Notes under the pieces: generated by a model
Seen by the model: only the letters and a program-made list of their open reading frames with translations
Told to the model about the DNA's origin: nothing
Database searches by the model: none
Position numbers and translations under genes: made by a program
In this document: piece after piece, positions 1 through 10,853 of the stretch
How positions within the stretch are numbered: position 1 is the first letter of the stretch
Layout: the number at the start of each line of letters is the position of its first letter
Assembly: GCA_025435555.1 (NCBI GenBank)
Contig: JAIWWG010000032.1
Location: forward strand, 62,001 to 126,000
DNA: 64,000 nt
Direction: 5' to 3'
Source: Chytriomyces cf. hyalinus JEL632
Taxonomy: Eukaryota > Chytridiomycota > Chytridiomycetes > Chytridiales > Chytriomycetaceae

Positions 1-1204
1 TCCCGTACCCCCACCCGTCATCAAACGTGTCTTCCACAAAGACATCCTCGCCGGCTTGGATTGTTAATTCGTCTTCATGTTCAGGAACGTGAGCCCATTT
101 GGCGCGAATGATTCTTGCAGACTCTGCAGATGCTCCGGACCCAGACTTAATTGTTCCTCGAGATTTACGGCCGTTGCTCCAGTGGGAGAGGCGTTTTAGT
201 TCGCCGACGGAGAAACGGTTGGATGAACTGAAACTAAAGCTTCGATGTGCGATGGTGGGGTTGGAGCGTTTACGGCGGGCGGAAGGTGATAAAGCTGCTT
301 CGGCGGGGTACCCTACACGAGTAGCGGCGGATGACATTGCTGTTGTTGGAGCGGTAGAGATTTGAGTGGATGGTGGAGGCGTGTGGAAGAGATGCGAACG
401 GTCTTTTTCCTTCATGGAGTCCATTTTCATGTCGGATGGGTGTTGTGAGGTCCAATTGATGTTGCGGGAACTGTAGACGAGTTCGACTTGCGGGTGTTCT
501 TCGAGGTCGGATTCGTCTTGTTTTGAGCGGTCTGTGACGCGTTTCATGTTCCAGCAGCAGCCGATTACGACAAGGATTAGAACGAGAGCAACGAGGGAGG
601 ACAGGACAATGACCATCGGGTTGAGGGAGGTGGTGGTGGATCCGAGGGAGATGACTGGTGTTGACACTGCTGCTGCGGGTGCTGGAACGGGAGCAGGATC
701 GGGACCAGCAGTAGTCATGACGATTGCGGAGGGCCGATCGGTGTTTGATGCTGAAATACCGCCGGGTGATCCAGCGGAGGTCAAGACTTGCTCCTGCCTC
801 CGCCGCAGTTCCTCTGATTGCATTTGGCAACACGCTTCTGTTGTATTGATGGCGCAAAAGGTTTGAAATTGGGTTGTGTCCAAAAAGCCGCACTGGGTTG
901 ATTCTAACGCTCCAATGCAATCAATTTGATAGAAATTCGAATTTGACCTTTCGTACAGTGGACTTTTGCACAGCACCGGCATGGGCATGTCCTTGTTTAG
1001 GTGTGCGCAGTGGGCTGATACTGCTGCTGTGCATGCGCGCGAGATTGGGTAGCGGAGGGTTGCTTCGGTGTATTGCTGCACGAGGGTGTTGAGAAGGAGT
1101 GGCTGTGCGTAGAGGCCCGCGAATCGTGAGCCGCATGGGGATGATGGGTGCAGTTGCGTGCATGTGTCTGGATCTGTGTGTTGTGGGGTTGTGGTGGTAC
1201 CCAT
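1..1204 (-). CDS. Single-pass membrane protein with cytoplasmic SH3 domain (3' end beyond window)
   Basis: Reading leftwards from about 1204, one frame stays open to the window edge. It gives a Cys-rich outer segment (Cys in TCTQ, SPCGS, RACTA, AHCAH, VLCKS, IDCIG, TQCGF, TFCAI, EACCQ), a Thr/Pro linker, a membrane span near 560-640 (VIVLSSLVALVLILVVIGCC), a Ser-rich cytoplasmic stretch, and an SH3 start at the left edge (EHEDELTIQAGEDVFVED, then DGWGYG). This layout (ectodomain, one span, C-terminal SH3) resembles fungal surface sensors, but the partner is unknown. An AG acceptor just before 1204 suggests an upstream exon, and a hydrophobic leader-like stretch lies near 1395-1450, but I cannot place the start codon. 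The SH3 domain is incomplete here. Confidence 0.72.
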   Translation of the reverse strand, partial: MGTTTTPQHTDPDTCTQLHPSSPCGSRFAGLYAQPLLLNTLVQQYTEATLRYPISRACTAAVSAHCAHLNKDMPMPVLCKSPLYERSNSNFYQIDCIGALESTQCGFLDTTQFQTFCAINTTEACCQMQSEELRRRQEQVLTSAGSPGGISASNTDRPSAIVMTTAGPDPAPVPAPAAAVSTPVISLGSTTTSLNPMVIVLSSLVALVLILVVIGCCWNMKRVTDRSKQDESDLEEHPQVELVYSSRNINWTSQHPSDMKMDSMKEKDRSHLFHTPPPSTQISTAPTTAMSSAATRVGYPAEAALSPSARRKRSNPTIAHRSFSFSSSNRFSVGELKRLSHWSNGRKSRGTIKSGSGASAESARIIRAKWAHVPEHEDELTIQAGEDVFVEDTFDDGWGYG

Positions 1205-1854
1205 CTGGGAGTTGGTGGTGATTTTGTTAAATTGGGAAAGGGTGATTTTTCAAACAAAACAATTTGCAAAGTAATTGTGAGGAGGAGGTCATTTGGGTGA
1301 CTGCCAAGGCGTGTTTGTTTGCACGTGCGTGTGTGTGTTTGTTGGTGCGTGTTGTGTGTTGCTGCTGCTGCTGCTGAGAGAGTTGCTGGAGTTGGTTGTG
1401 GTGAGAATGTCCCACGGTCGGACTGAGAATGAGAGTGAGAATGAGTGCGACTGAGCGAGAGTACAGCAGACATGGAGCACACGGGGCAAGGAATGTCCGA
1501 AACCGGCATTCGCAGCAGAGGCAGAGCACGCGCTGTCCTCGATCCCAATAAATACAGCACCATAATATTAATTCCAAAATGGAAGAAAAAATCCCAGCCA
1601 GCCCCGCTTCTTGAATCACCTCGGACCAGCTACCGCAAGAGGAGGTCGTTGTTATCGGACTGATCCGGACTGATTGAGACTGGGGATACGATGTCCGATA
1701 AAGCAGGAGTGTCTGTGTGTGCGTGAATGGTATGTTTGTATGTGATTGATTGCCGAAGCCCAGGCACAGAGTCGGACATGACTTAATTCAATCAGATCAA
1801 AACGGATTTATTGATCTCTTTTTTATTACCAAAAACAAACCGCGCACTTCACTC

Positions 1855-3495
1855 ATGCACCTGCAACCCGTCCTCATTCTCGGTGTCGGAGCCATCCTCG
1901 GTGCCGTGCTCTGCATCGTTGCTGCCTTCATTGTCATACCCGATGTCAACGACATCTCCACTGCCAACACCATCGCTGCCAGGGTTGCCTTTGGTGAATT
2001 CCTCAACACCAACATTGTTATCGGCCTCTTCTCCGCCGCCCAGTCTGCCCTCATCACCATGTCCTCCTCCCTGCTCCTGTCTCGCTGGTCATGGCTCGCA
2101 TTCCGGACTGTCGACACTGCTAGTGCCCCGTTGTCAACCCTCGACATTCCCGCCAAAAACGTGCTCCAGGCCATGTCCACGCTTTGGTTCAATCCGTTCT
2201 CGTCTGCTACCGGATTGTCGGTTGTGTTGTTTGCAACGATGCTCGTTTCGAGTTTTGAGCGAGTGTTCCTGCTGCAATATGTTGTCACCGGCGAAGCAGT
2301 GTACTATGGGAATGTGGCGTTTAATGCGACGGATACGAGTGCGTTTCAGAGAGCCCGGTTGCCATTGTACCCGCTCTCGGACTCTGGTGTTGCGAGTTTA
2401 GAGTATGGATTGTTGCCGGCTGCGAAGCAAGCGGCAGTTCGTGGTGTCACGGATGTTGTGGATGCTCCATGCGTGCAAGATCCTGTAAAAAAGGGATGGG
2501 TCTGCGGATCCCGTGAACTGAACGCAACAGCTCCGCTTATCAACTGTCCATTCCAAGACTGTTACCAGCGTATTGACGATTTTGCGGATTACTCTGTCGA
2601 GTGCAGTGCTCCTACTGAAATCTTAAAGGCGCCCATTGGAGTAAATGGACGACCGGTTTGGTTGCAGTCGTTGCTGCCGAGACCGTATTCCGCGAGTGGG
2701 CCAAATTTGTTGGGTTTTTCGTGGATTGTGACGCGTGCGTACAATGCCACCGTTCGTGCACCGGAAACTGGGTTTCAACTCAACTGCACTTTTTTCCCGG
2801 CTTGGACTCGGCGAGATGAGACCAAACTTGCTGGCACCGTTGCAAAGACGATATACCGCAACTACAACAAACTGGATGCGGGACGGAGTTTGAACTTTAC
2901 TGCGGATAACCCGAAATCGTTTCTTGAAGTCCCTGAACAGTATGCTGCGCTTCCTACTGTTGTGATTGGATACCTGCACATTGCGCTGCGTGAGAGTTTT
3001 AATGGAACTTGTAACGGCTACTATGAAGACAAGGTGAACCCGGGGTCTTGCCAGTCGTTGCTCATGAGTCTTCCATTGTTGAGTAAACCAGTGTTGACGC
3101 GTGAGGATGTTGCCGGGGTGCGTGCTGAGATGGACTTTGTGGCGGACAGGATCCTGCGCCACGCCAAGTCCCTCACGATGGAGAAAAACAATACAATCAC
3201 GTGTACGCAATGTGTCACGAAACCTATTGTTGCCACGAACCGGGTTCCCGTGCTGACAATTATCGTTGGAGTGAATGTGGTAGTGATTGTGATGGGAGTT
3301 GCATCGATTCTTGTCGTGTTTGTTGGTGGAGCGAAAGATGCGGCTGTGACTGCTGCCAACGTGCTCATGTTGTCGCAGAACAAGAATGTGCGGGATCGGA
3401 TTCAGGAAATGACTGTGGATCGATCGCTTGAGTTTGCAAATGTGGATGGGAAGGATAAGGCTGTTGAGGCAGAAACTACTACTTCTTCCGTGTGA
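1855..3495 (+). CDS. Four-pass membrane protein with large ectodomain, function unknown
   Basis: One uninterrupted frame gives about 546 residues from the ATG at 1855. Reading upstream gives only a non-ATG extension, so 1855 is preferred. There are three hydrophobic segments in the first 140 residues (about 5-27, 50-72, 115-135). A long region of about 330 residues follows, with several N-x-S/T sites and paired cysteines (for example CPFQDC, CTQC), so it probably faces outside. A fourth span lies near residues 475-500 (VVVIVMGVASILVVFVGG), followed by a short charged tail. I do not recognise the family. A polyadenylation-like AATAAGAAA run follows at about 3555. No intron is seen, unusual for this window. 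Confidence 0.75.
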   Translation: MHLQPVLILGVGAILGAVLCIVAAFIVIPDVNDISTANTIAARVAFGEFLNTNIVIGLFSAAQSALITMSSSLLLSRWSWLAFRTVDTASAPLSTLDIPAKNVLQAMSTLWFNPFSSATGLSVVLFATMLVSSFERVFLLQYVVTGEAVYYGNVAFNATDTSAFQRARLPLYPLSDSGVASLEYGLLPAAKQAAVRGVTDVVDAPCVQDPVKKGWVCGSRELNATAPLINCPFQDCYQRIDDFADYSVECSAPTEILKAPIGVNGRPVWLQSLLPRPYSASGPNLLGFSWIVTRAYNATVRAPETGFQLNCTFFPAWTRRDETKLAGTVAKTIYRNYNKLDAGRSLNFTADNPKSFLEVPEQYAALPTVVIGYLHIALRESFNGTCNGYYEDKVNPGSCQSLLMSLPLLSKPVLTREDVAGVRAEMDFVADRILRHAKSLTMEKNNTITCTQCVTKPIVATNRVPVLTIIVGVNVVVIVMGVASILVVFVGGAKDAAVTAANVLMLSQNKNVRDRIQEMTVDRSLEFANVDGKDKAVEAETTTSSV

Positions 3496-3593
3496 TCAGA
3501 TCTCATAGTATTTTATATGCCTCGGTTGGGGACAGTTTGTCTGGGCATTCGTTTGAATAAGAAAGCATTTATTTTTTTTTGTTGACACGGGTG

Positions 3594-3984
3594 TCACATT
3601 CCGATGTCTTGGTTCGCATCTTTCCATTTCTTTGCCCGTTCTTTTGCGCGCACCGAGTTTTCCAGCCGTTTTGTTTCAAACTGATTGGTTTTTTTTTTTT
3701 TTGACAGGATCGAGAGTTCGAAAGAGAGAGAGAAGAGCATTCAGCATAAACCAAAGTCAGCTTCTAAAGAATAGAATATACGCACATCCACTTTCAGACA
3801 GTTGTCAAACACGGCTTGAAGCTCCTTGCATTGCAGACTGAAGCGGCCAGAGAGGCCACCTGCGGAGATGCATTCCTTCAGGCGGTGGAACATTTCAGCG
3901 CAGTGGTCTGGGACTGTCTGGAAAGGGTGGGTTGATGGGGTGGGTGGTGTGCAGGATGTTGGAGCGTTGCGGTTTGCGTACCAT
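3594..3984 (-). CDS. CMC2: CMC2-like twin CX9C mitochondrial protein, three exons
   Basis: This small gene only appears after splicing. Exon 1 is just the ATG (3982-3984). Intron 1 runs from GTACGC to TTTCCAG. Exon 2 (3786-3917) starts TVPDHC and contains two CX9C motifs, C-AEMFHRLKE-C and C-KELQAVFDN-C. Exon 3 (3594-3680) gives FETKRLENSVRAKERAKKW and a stop. The 73-residue product matches CMC2 in length, in both CX9C pairs and in the basic tail after CLK. CMC2 proteins are oxidised in the mitochondrial intermembrane space by the Mia40 route and support cytochrome c oxidase assembly. An AT-rich element at 3995-4013 sits 11 nt before the ATG. All phases agree; the CMC2 name rests on motif spacing by eye. 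Confidence 0.75.
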
Positions 3985-4249
3985 CTCTCGCTCTTGATTT
4001 TATCGTAAATAAAATGTGAACAGATGCGATCGAATGCACGGCACGCAGTGAATGCAATGTGGGATCGATGCTTACAGCGACGCTGCCAGTCAGTCAGTCA
4101 GTTGCTCTCAATCGAAATACCAGCACACATCCGCCGTCTAAGCACACACTCCGGAGTTTAGCTCCCAACGGCTTCTCCATAATTTTTATAGGGCAAAATG
4201 ACAAATCCAAAAACCAACGAAATCACTCTCAAAGCAGCTCACCACAGAC

Positions 4250-5133
4250 ATGCCTGCCTTCTCAGTCGTATCAACGCCCTTCAACGCACTCGCTGTCATT
4301 CAGCCAGAGGACATCTTCTTCTACACCATCAAGGAAGACTTTAAGTCCCGTCCCAAAGGTCCTATCGCTGATTTGGTCATTGACGTAACCACCTTGCCTT
4401 CCTTGGAAACGGTGCCTGTGCAGACTGCTTTTCATATTGCTGACATGATCAAGGCGTATTACAACGAGCCGAGATGTAAAGTGGGTGCTGCTGAGGCTGT
4501 GAAGGCTATTAACTTGAAGTTGCAGTCGGATAGTGCAGGTACCACCCCCATATGGCTTGACTGAGTTACATGCAACAACTTATTAACAACAAACAACAAA
4601 TCAAACCAGTCAGGGTCCATCACTGTCTCACGCTTCTTGATATTCTGCTCAAGACATGTGGACCACTCTTTGCTGAAACTGTGATTCAAGTTGGGAGCAT
4701 TGCGTGTTACAAAAATATTCTGGAACCGAGCAAGTATACTAAAATCACGCATGATTGCCGTGTGCGGTTTTTGGATATTCTTGCGGAATGGGCGGCGTCG
4801 GATGTGCAAGGAGCTTGTGAGTGTGTTTTGTTGTTTGCATTGTATTGGCGGTGTTAGTAACGGTTGTGGCGGCATGGAAACTAGACCCCGTTCTTCATCA
4901 GTTTGTTGCTGAAATGTACAAGAGCGGGTACCCGTTTTCCAAAGCGGCGATTGAAAAGGTGTGTGTTTAAAAGTCATGTTAAAAAAAATATGTGATAACT
5001 GACATGGTCACTCTCTCTGTTTTCTCATAATCAGGTCATTCCGTTTTATGCCACGTACAATGCAAACTTTTTCAAGTTTCGCCCGTATGCGGATGCGTTG
5101 GAGAAGGCTAACAAAAAGTCGTGGTTTTCGTGA
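4250..5133 (+). CDS. VHS-domain protein, four exons
   Basis: Exons 4250-4538, 4610-4816, 4885-4958 and 5035-5133 join in phase to 222 residues. The centre reads as a VHS superhelix: AAEAVKAINLKLQ, then HHCLTLLDILLKTCGPLF, then RVRFLDILAEWA and MYKSGYPF, the usual helices 2-8 pattern of VHS domains in GGA, TOM1/STAM and Lsb5-type sorting proteins. VHS domains bind ubiquitin, sorting signals or phosphoinositides at endosomes and the trans-Golgi. The N-terminal 60 residues and the aromatic tail (FFKFRPYADALEKANKK) are not typical, and no GAT, FYVE or SH3 domain follows, so this is a VHS-only protein. Introns are 56-76 nt with GT-AG ends. Confidence 0.72.
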
Positions 5134-5252
5134 AGACGTATTTTGAGGAAATTAAAAAACAGTTATATGGTGATGTCCCCATCAAAAAGTTGAATTCGCG
5201 TTACTGTATTCAAAGCAAAGTTTGGTCCAGCTTTCTATATCGAAAAAACCCT

Positions 5253-7671
5253 TCAAAAGTTGGCAGAGATCCACTGCGTAAACACGGTGCACGCTTCCTT
5301 CAATCCACCGCTCAACTCGGCACTGTCGCTGATCACTTCATCCCCATGCACAAGAATCACGCGCATATCCAGATCCACAGAGTCTTCAGGACCACACACA
5401 GGACCTGCTGCCACTCCTTCCAAGTATGCAACTCTTTCAGACTCTGTCTTGTCCTCTACCGATACGCGCAGCGTTTCGAGCCATGCGTCCCCGGACAGGT
5501 CGGAACCTGTCATGTCTTGGATCAGGTTCAAGAAGTTGCGGCTGTTTCCGCATTGCCAGTACACGTCGCGCAAGTCTTTTCCAATGTTGGGGTTGTCGAC
5601 GAGGGTACCATATTTGGTGAGGAAGTGTTTGCGGGTTTGGTAGACTGCCATTTCGGCGAGGACGTATCCTGTTTCATGTTGTATCGGTTAATACTTTGTG
5701 TCCGTTTTTTTTTAACAAAGAACAGGCTGCAAACCATGCATGTAGGCGGCGCTCTCATCCGTCAATGGGTGTGGAATCGCCAACACTGGTCGACCCGTCA
5801 ACATCCCTTGCACTTGCACCTCCACCGAATCCGCAAGCTCCAACAACACATCCACAGTCAACTCTGCTTCAGGCACTTCATACACTTTTCGTTCAAACAT
5901 GGGTCCTGCGAGAAGTCCTGTCAGGCGAAAGATTTTGTATGCGTGCATGGTTGAGATTTCGCGTTCAATCAGGTCCCAGGGGATCACTTGGCCGTCTTTG
6001 GAGTATGCGTAGCGGGACATCCATGCAGCGTCTCCCACGAGGGAGTCGAGGAACCTAGGGTTTTTTTGTGTGAGTTTGGTGAGGATTTCAATTTTTTCGA
6101 GGGACTTGAGTGACTTTCACTCACATGGATTGGTTTTCGGCGTAAGGAATACTGGTTGGGGCACGTTCTTGGCCAAACAGGGGAGACTCCTGTTTCACGT
6201 TGGCAAGGTGTGCGGCGTGGCCGCCTTCGTGCATCAGCGTGACGAGCGCGCTTAATCTGAGAGGGAAAGAAAAAGAAATGGGTAACAAGTTCCAAAATGA
6301 ACAAATGGACAAGGACTGACCCTGAACCGACTTGGCTTGGAGTGGCAAGCGAGGTAAAGTTTGCCTGGGAAGGAATCCATCCCTTGGTTGGGTGCACCCA
6401 TGCGGGTTGTGGCCAGTGGCAAAATCCTTTTGATTTTTATGTGGGTTGTTTAAAAAGCCTGGCAACGATTACGCAAAACAATCAAAAACAAACCGTTGCT
6501 GTATTTGCCCTGTCTGTCGCACAAGTCCAAACGCATTGTTGCTCCTTCGTATTTGATTCCCAGAGCAGCGAAACTTCTCGCCCAAGAGTTTACGGCCGTT
6601 TCGAACGGAAAGTACGGGTCCTTGTCCTTGACAAGGGATCCAGCAAGAGCGTATCCAGTGTTCCAAGGTTTCAAGGCGAATTCTCCCTTCTCGGCTGCCA
6701 ACTTCTCGAGGGCCGCATCGAGAATTGGACGTGAGTCCTTGGCGAGCTTTTCGAGGATGGGGAATAACGTGGCTTTTCCGAAGCCTTCGGCGGCGGTTAC
6801 TTTGTAGTCGTAAAAGTCTTCGAAGCCGAGGTTTCTTGCGAGCTGTTTTGTCGGATGAGTTTAAATAAAAAGGGGTTCTGAAGCCAGTTGCGGTTTTTTG
6901 TGATTTACCTTGTTTCTGAGCTTGACGATCTCAATAAACTGAGGAGCAATGTAAGCACCAATGGATCGCATTCCCTCGTAACAAGACTTTCGCAACTCTT
7001 CATCATCGGAAGACCGCATCAACGTCATCAACTGCACCGACGAAGCCTTCACAAACTCTCCGGAAGTAGGATCAACGTATCCGAGGGCCATGGCGCGTCT
7101 GTGTTCGGCAAGTTTCGCTTCGAGCACGTTGAGCTCTTCTCTCAGGCTGAGCGACTCGGCATCCGTGATGATGTAGCACTTGAATGTGCGTTCAAAGATG
7201 GATAGTGTCTTGCGTTGGGAGTCGGTGAGGCCTGGGCGGGTGAGGAGTGCTTGGACTCGGGTGAGGTTGGCGGCGTTGCCGAGAAAGAGGTCGAGTTCGT
7301 TCTTTGTGCGCGCGAGCTCGTCTGTATTGGATTTGTTTTTGGTGTCGATTCATGGTTTGATGTTGTTGTGTTACCTGATGAGTTTCCTTGCAAGTTCATC
7401 TTGGTTGCCCAGAAGTTGTCCTGTTGGTTGAATTCATTGGCGGTATTAGTCTATGAGGACAGGTGGGGGGAAGCTGCTTGGGACGCACCTCGAAGGACTT
7501 GTGCTTTCGCTCGTACTCTTCGTTAAATTGGAGGATGAATGCATCAATGTCTTGCTGCAGAGGAGTGACGGTGGTGGTGGTTGTAGTTGTGGTGGTAGTC
7601 ACGGTCTTGCCGCCCTCTGTGACCTTTCTGGTGTTGGTTGTGGTCGTGGTCTTCTTCTCAGCTGCTGTCAT
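5253..7671 (-). CDS. M3-family zinc oligopeptidase (PepF-like), eight exons
   Basis: Eight exons join in phase to about 654 residues, the size of oligoendopeptidase F-type M3 enzymes. The zinc motif is LMHEGGHAAH (HExxH) with the downstream Glu in the YAENQSM region, and the family signature DRQGKYSNGFCHWPQPAW lies before it. M3 enzymes cut peptides of about 6-18 residues in the cytosol or mitochondria. The ATG at 7671 follows a GTG-only extension, so 7671 is chosen. Oddly, residues 5-35 are almost pure Thr/Lys (KKTTTTTNTRK, then a run of ten Thr), which is not a normal targeting peptide. Exon 5 starts at an AAAAG acceptor without a pyrimidine tract. The start lies about 140 nt from the divergent SH3 gene. 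Confidence 0.88.
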
Positions 7672-7810
7672 TTTTGGGTCTTTTTTTGTTGCCTTGGTGA
7701 GTTGCAGCTTGTTTGATTGCACCGCAGTTTAATCTCTCCGTGTTTTCCCGACTTGGCCCGTAAATATGTATATATTTACACAAAATATATCCGTAAATTC
7801 TGTTGGGGAA

Positions 7811-9694
7811 ATGGAGGAAGCAACGTCGCCGCTGCTCACTCTCGAGACCAAGAACGAAATCGGGCCACATCGAAAGGGAATCTTTTCAGTTCTGGATGTG
7901 GGATACCCGCACAACGATAACCAGACACTCGGGCCACTGGTGAGGGGGAGTGTGCCATCTTCTGAACGCAAATTGACAGCTCACACACTACTCCCTTCGA
8001 AAAACACATAGGACCCTGCGACAGAAGCACTTCCACCCGATTCGGATGCATTGAGTCCCTTTGCAGATGCTTTCGCGCCGGCGGGGACTCCCTTTGCCTA
8101 CTCCATGGCCGCAACGAGGACGGTTCCTGAGGGTCCTGCGAGAAGACTTGCGAGGCTGCGGAGAGAAACAGCGACTCTTTTAGAAACGGTGGTTACGAAT
8201 ATGGTAAGAGTTGGGTCATTACCTCCTTTTTGATCCAATACTTGAATAACGGCTTGTTCGTAAAGGACTCTGCACCGGCACCAGCGCCAGCTGCGATTGT
8301 TCGAGTTGTGCATTCGTATGAAGCAGTGCAGCCCGATGAACTTGATTTGGTTGTTGGGGAGAATATCGTTGTGTTAGACGCGTTTGAAGGTATTTTGTTT
8401 CTCTTCATCGTACTCAATCAAAGGATTCTCAAAAACTCGCATGTTTTCAGATGACTGGGCACTGGGACTCTTACCTGGAACCGGCAGAAAAGGAGCATTT
8501 CCTCTCGCATGCACTGTCCGCTTCGATGATGAAGTCATACTCGCGCACATCAACTCGATCCAAACACAACTCGAAGAACTTTCTCAGAAACTAGAGTCCA
8601 ATGTGAAAGCAAAAAGTTTACCCCGCGCGTCTAGACACAAGCTATCCCCTGGAGAAGAACTGATTGCGAAATTGCATGCGTTTTCTCGGGCGGGACATCA
8701 ACAGAATCATCACATAAACACATCGATTGGGATTCCATCGAAACCAGCAGCCACGGCGCGGCATTCTCCTGAGCAAAAGAATCAAGCGTTGGCGGGTGCT
8801 TCTGAGGACATGTACGGATCCGTGTCGTATGATTTGTTTTACTCGAAAGTGGATGACTCTGCTGGACCTTTGGTGGATTTGACCATGCTCGATTTTCGAA
8901 TCACGTCTCTTGAAGCAACGATTGGCGCGTCACTTCCTGTTCCGCAACCGAAAAATGAACCGCATTCGCGAGAGCGGGTTAGCTCCATGTCGAGCAAGCA
9001 TCGTTTGACGTCTAGCATTATTCATGCATCTTCCCCGCCTCTGCCGCCCTCGTTGCCATTGCCGCCTACTGCATCTGTCTCTGCGCCTGTTGCAACTGTT
9101 AAGGCGGCAGCCGCTTCTTCAAATAGTCTGCTTCTCACGATGGAAGAATCAACGGTGCGGTTGCAGAGGCTGCTTTATACTCTTGAATCCCAAGTACACG
9201 ACCCACCGAATATTGATCCAGTTCAACAATCGATGGAAAACCTGCTTGCCATTCAAAAAGAGCTCAAGGAAACGCCAATCCCAAACACCAAACCAAAAGA
9301 TGCTTGGCAAGTTGTAACGACACCCAACCGGCGAAACAAGACGAAACCGACACTTCCACCACTGAGTGCAACAAGTCAACGCATTTTACAGCTTCATGAA
9401 GCGCTGCAACCCATGGATAAACTTGTTGCAAGTATACCTGCGATTGTGAATCGATTGGATTCGTTGGTAGGACTACATACGCGGGCAGCACAGTTGAGTG
9501 ATGCAGTGATTGGAATCCGAGCGGCGCATACTTTGAGTGTGGATCGGTTGGGGAGTGTGGAGGATGTGTTGGAGGTGGTTGATAGGGGGATTAAACGGAA
9601 CGCGGAGGTGTGTACAAAGAATTTTGATGCGTTGGAGGATCGGGTAAAGTCGCTGTTGAAGCGGTTGGATGCGGTTGCGTATCTTGCTGAATAA
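7811..9694 (+). CDS. SH3-domain protein with C-terminal coiled coil, four exons
   Basis: Exons 7811-7939, 8012-8203, 8266-8389 and 8451-9694 give 562 residues. The SH3 domain spans the last intron: VRVVHSYEAVQPDELDLVVG, then LDAFEDDWALGLL and GRKGAFPLACTV, with the ALYDY-like HSYEA, the DELDL acidic loop, the DDW Trp and the FP of the binding groove all visible. Downstream there is a disordered Ser/Pro segment (PPLPPSLPLPP) that is itself a possible SH3 ligand, then helical, Leu-rich sequence to the end (LHEALQPMDKLVASI, RVKSLLKRLDAVA). It is probably a cytoplasmic scaffold. It shares a short upstream region with the oppositely oriented M3 peptidase; a CGTAAATA element lies about 55 nt before the ATG. 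Confidence 0.82.
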
Positions 9695-9846
9695 AAACAG
9701 CAAATTATATTTGGTGTTTTTGGCGCCCCCTTGTGCGTTTTGAACACCCGTTGGTACAAAAGTAAAATATAAGGCAGAAAATGACACCGTTCCCAAACTG
9801 TGAGTCCGACACACACACACAATGAGTTTATACAGAATAACCCATT

Positions 9847-10853
9847 ATGCAAGAAACAGATGAAACTTTGCGTGTGTCCATGCCGTTCCCCCATGTCGCG
9901 CATGTGGAGTTGAACCGACCCAAGAAACTGAATGCTTTCAACACGGCGTGAGTTTGGCGCATTTTGCTTGGGATATGCCGTGCGTACTTAAGGCATTCTT
10001 TAAAATACTTAGAATGTGGACCGAAATCGGAGCATGCTTCCGAGCCATCAGCGACGACACTTCAATTCGCAGTGTGGTTCTCAGTGGCGGGTCAGCGAAA
10101 GGATTCACTGCCGGGCTCGATTTGAGTGACTTTGCACCGGTTCAGGGTGAGGACGCAGCACGGGCGGGGCTTGTGTTTATGCAACTTGTGCGGGGCCTGC
10201 AAGAGAGTCTGACTGCAATTGAAAAGTGCCGTCAGCCAGTCATTGCGGCGGTGCATGGCCCGTGCATTGGTGCTGGGATCGATGCCATCACGGCCTGCGA
10301 TGTGCGAGTCTGTGCGTCTGATACCGTGTTTTCAGTGCGCGAAGTGGATGTTGGCTTGGCGGCAGGTGCACTTTAAAAATTTGAGTGGATTTCGTGAACC
10401 GTGTGCATTTAACAAGCGTTTTATTGGTAAAAGATGTGGGCACGCTTCAGCGGCTTCCAAAAGTGGTTGGCAACCAGAGCTGGGTGCACGATGTCTGCTT
10501 GACTGCGCGCAACTTTGGAGCCAAAGAAGCGTTTGACTTTCAACTTGTTTCTGAGGTAGTTGAGGGTGGGTGTGCGGGAGTCCTCGAGTGCGCGTTTAAA
10601 AAGGCGGTGTTGATTGCGGAAAAGTCGCCTGTTGCAGTTGTGGGGACAAAGAATGTTCTCAAGTACAGTCGCGATCATTCGGTCGAGGACGGGCTTAATT
10701 ACGTGGGAGTGTGGAATGCCAGCGCGATTCAGACGGAGGTGAGTTGTTGTTGGGTTTTTTTATAAGCTGTTGTTCTCATTGGTTTTTCAGGATATGATGC
10801 GTGCGGCAGGTGCGGCAATGAGTAAGACAAAAGCCACGTTTTCGAAACTTTGA
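9847..10853 (+). CDS. ECH1: Delta3,5-delta2,4-dienoyl-CoA isomerase, peroxisomal
   Basis: Exons 9847-9947, 10013-10365, 10434-10738 and 10791-10853 give 273 residues of the crotonase fold. Landmarks: VELNRPKKLNAFN at the start, the oxyanion-hole stretch GGSAKGFTAGLDL, the HGPCIGAGIDAITACDVR helix, and the ECH1-type block ADVGTLQRLPKVVGNQS created exactly by the second splice; later EKSPVAV and YSRDHSVEDGLNYV match ECH1. The enzyme shifts double bonds so that odd-position unsaturated fatty acids can enter beta-oxidation. The last residues are SKL, a peroxisomal targeting signal 1, contributed by a 63-nt final exon. The second intron has a weak acceptor (TAAAAG). Confidence 0.93.

Noticed and set aside
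270-920. 216-codon minus-strand frame
   Set aside because: Arg/His/Ser-rich shadow; the true coding frame on the same strand carries the membrane span and the SH3 start.
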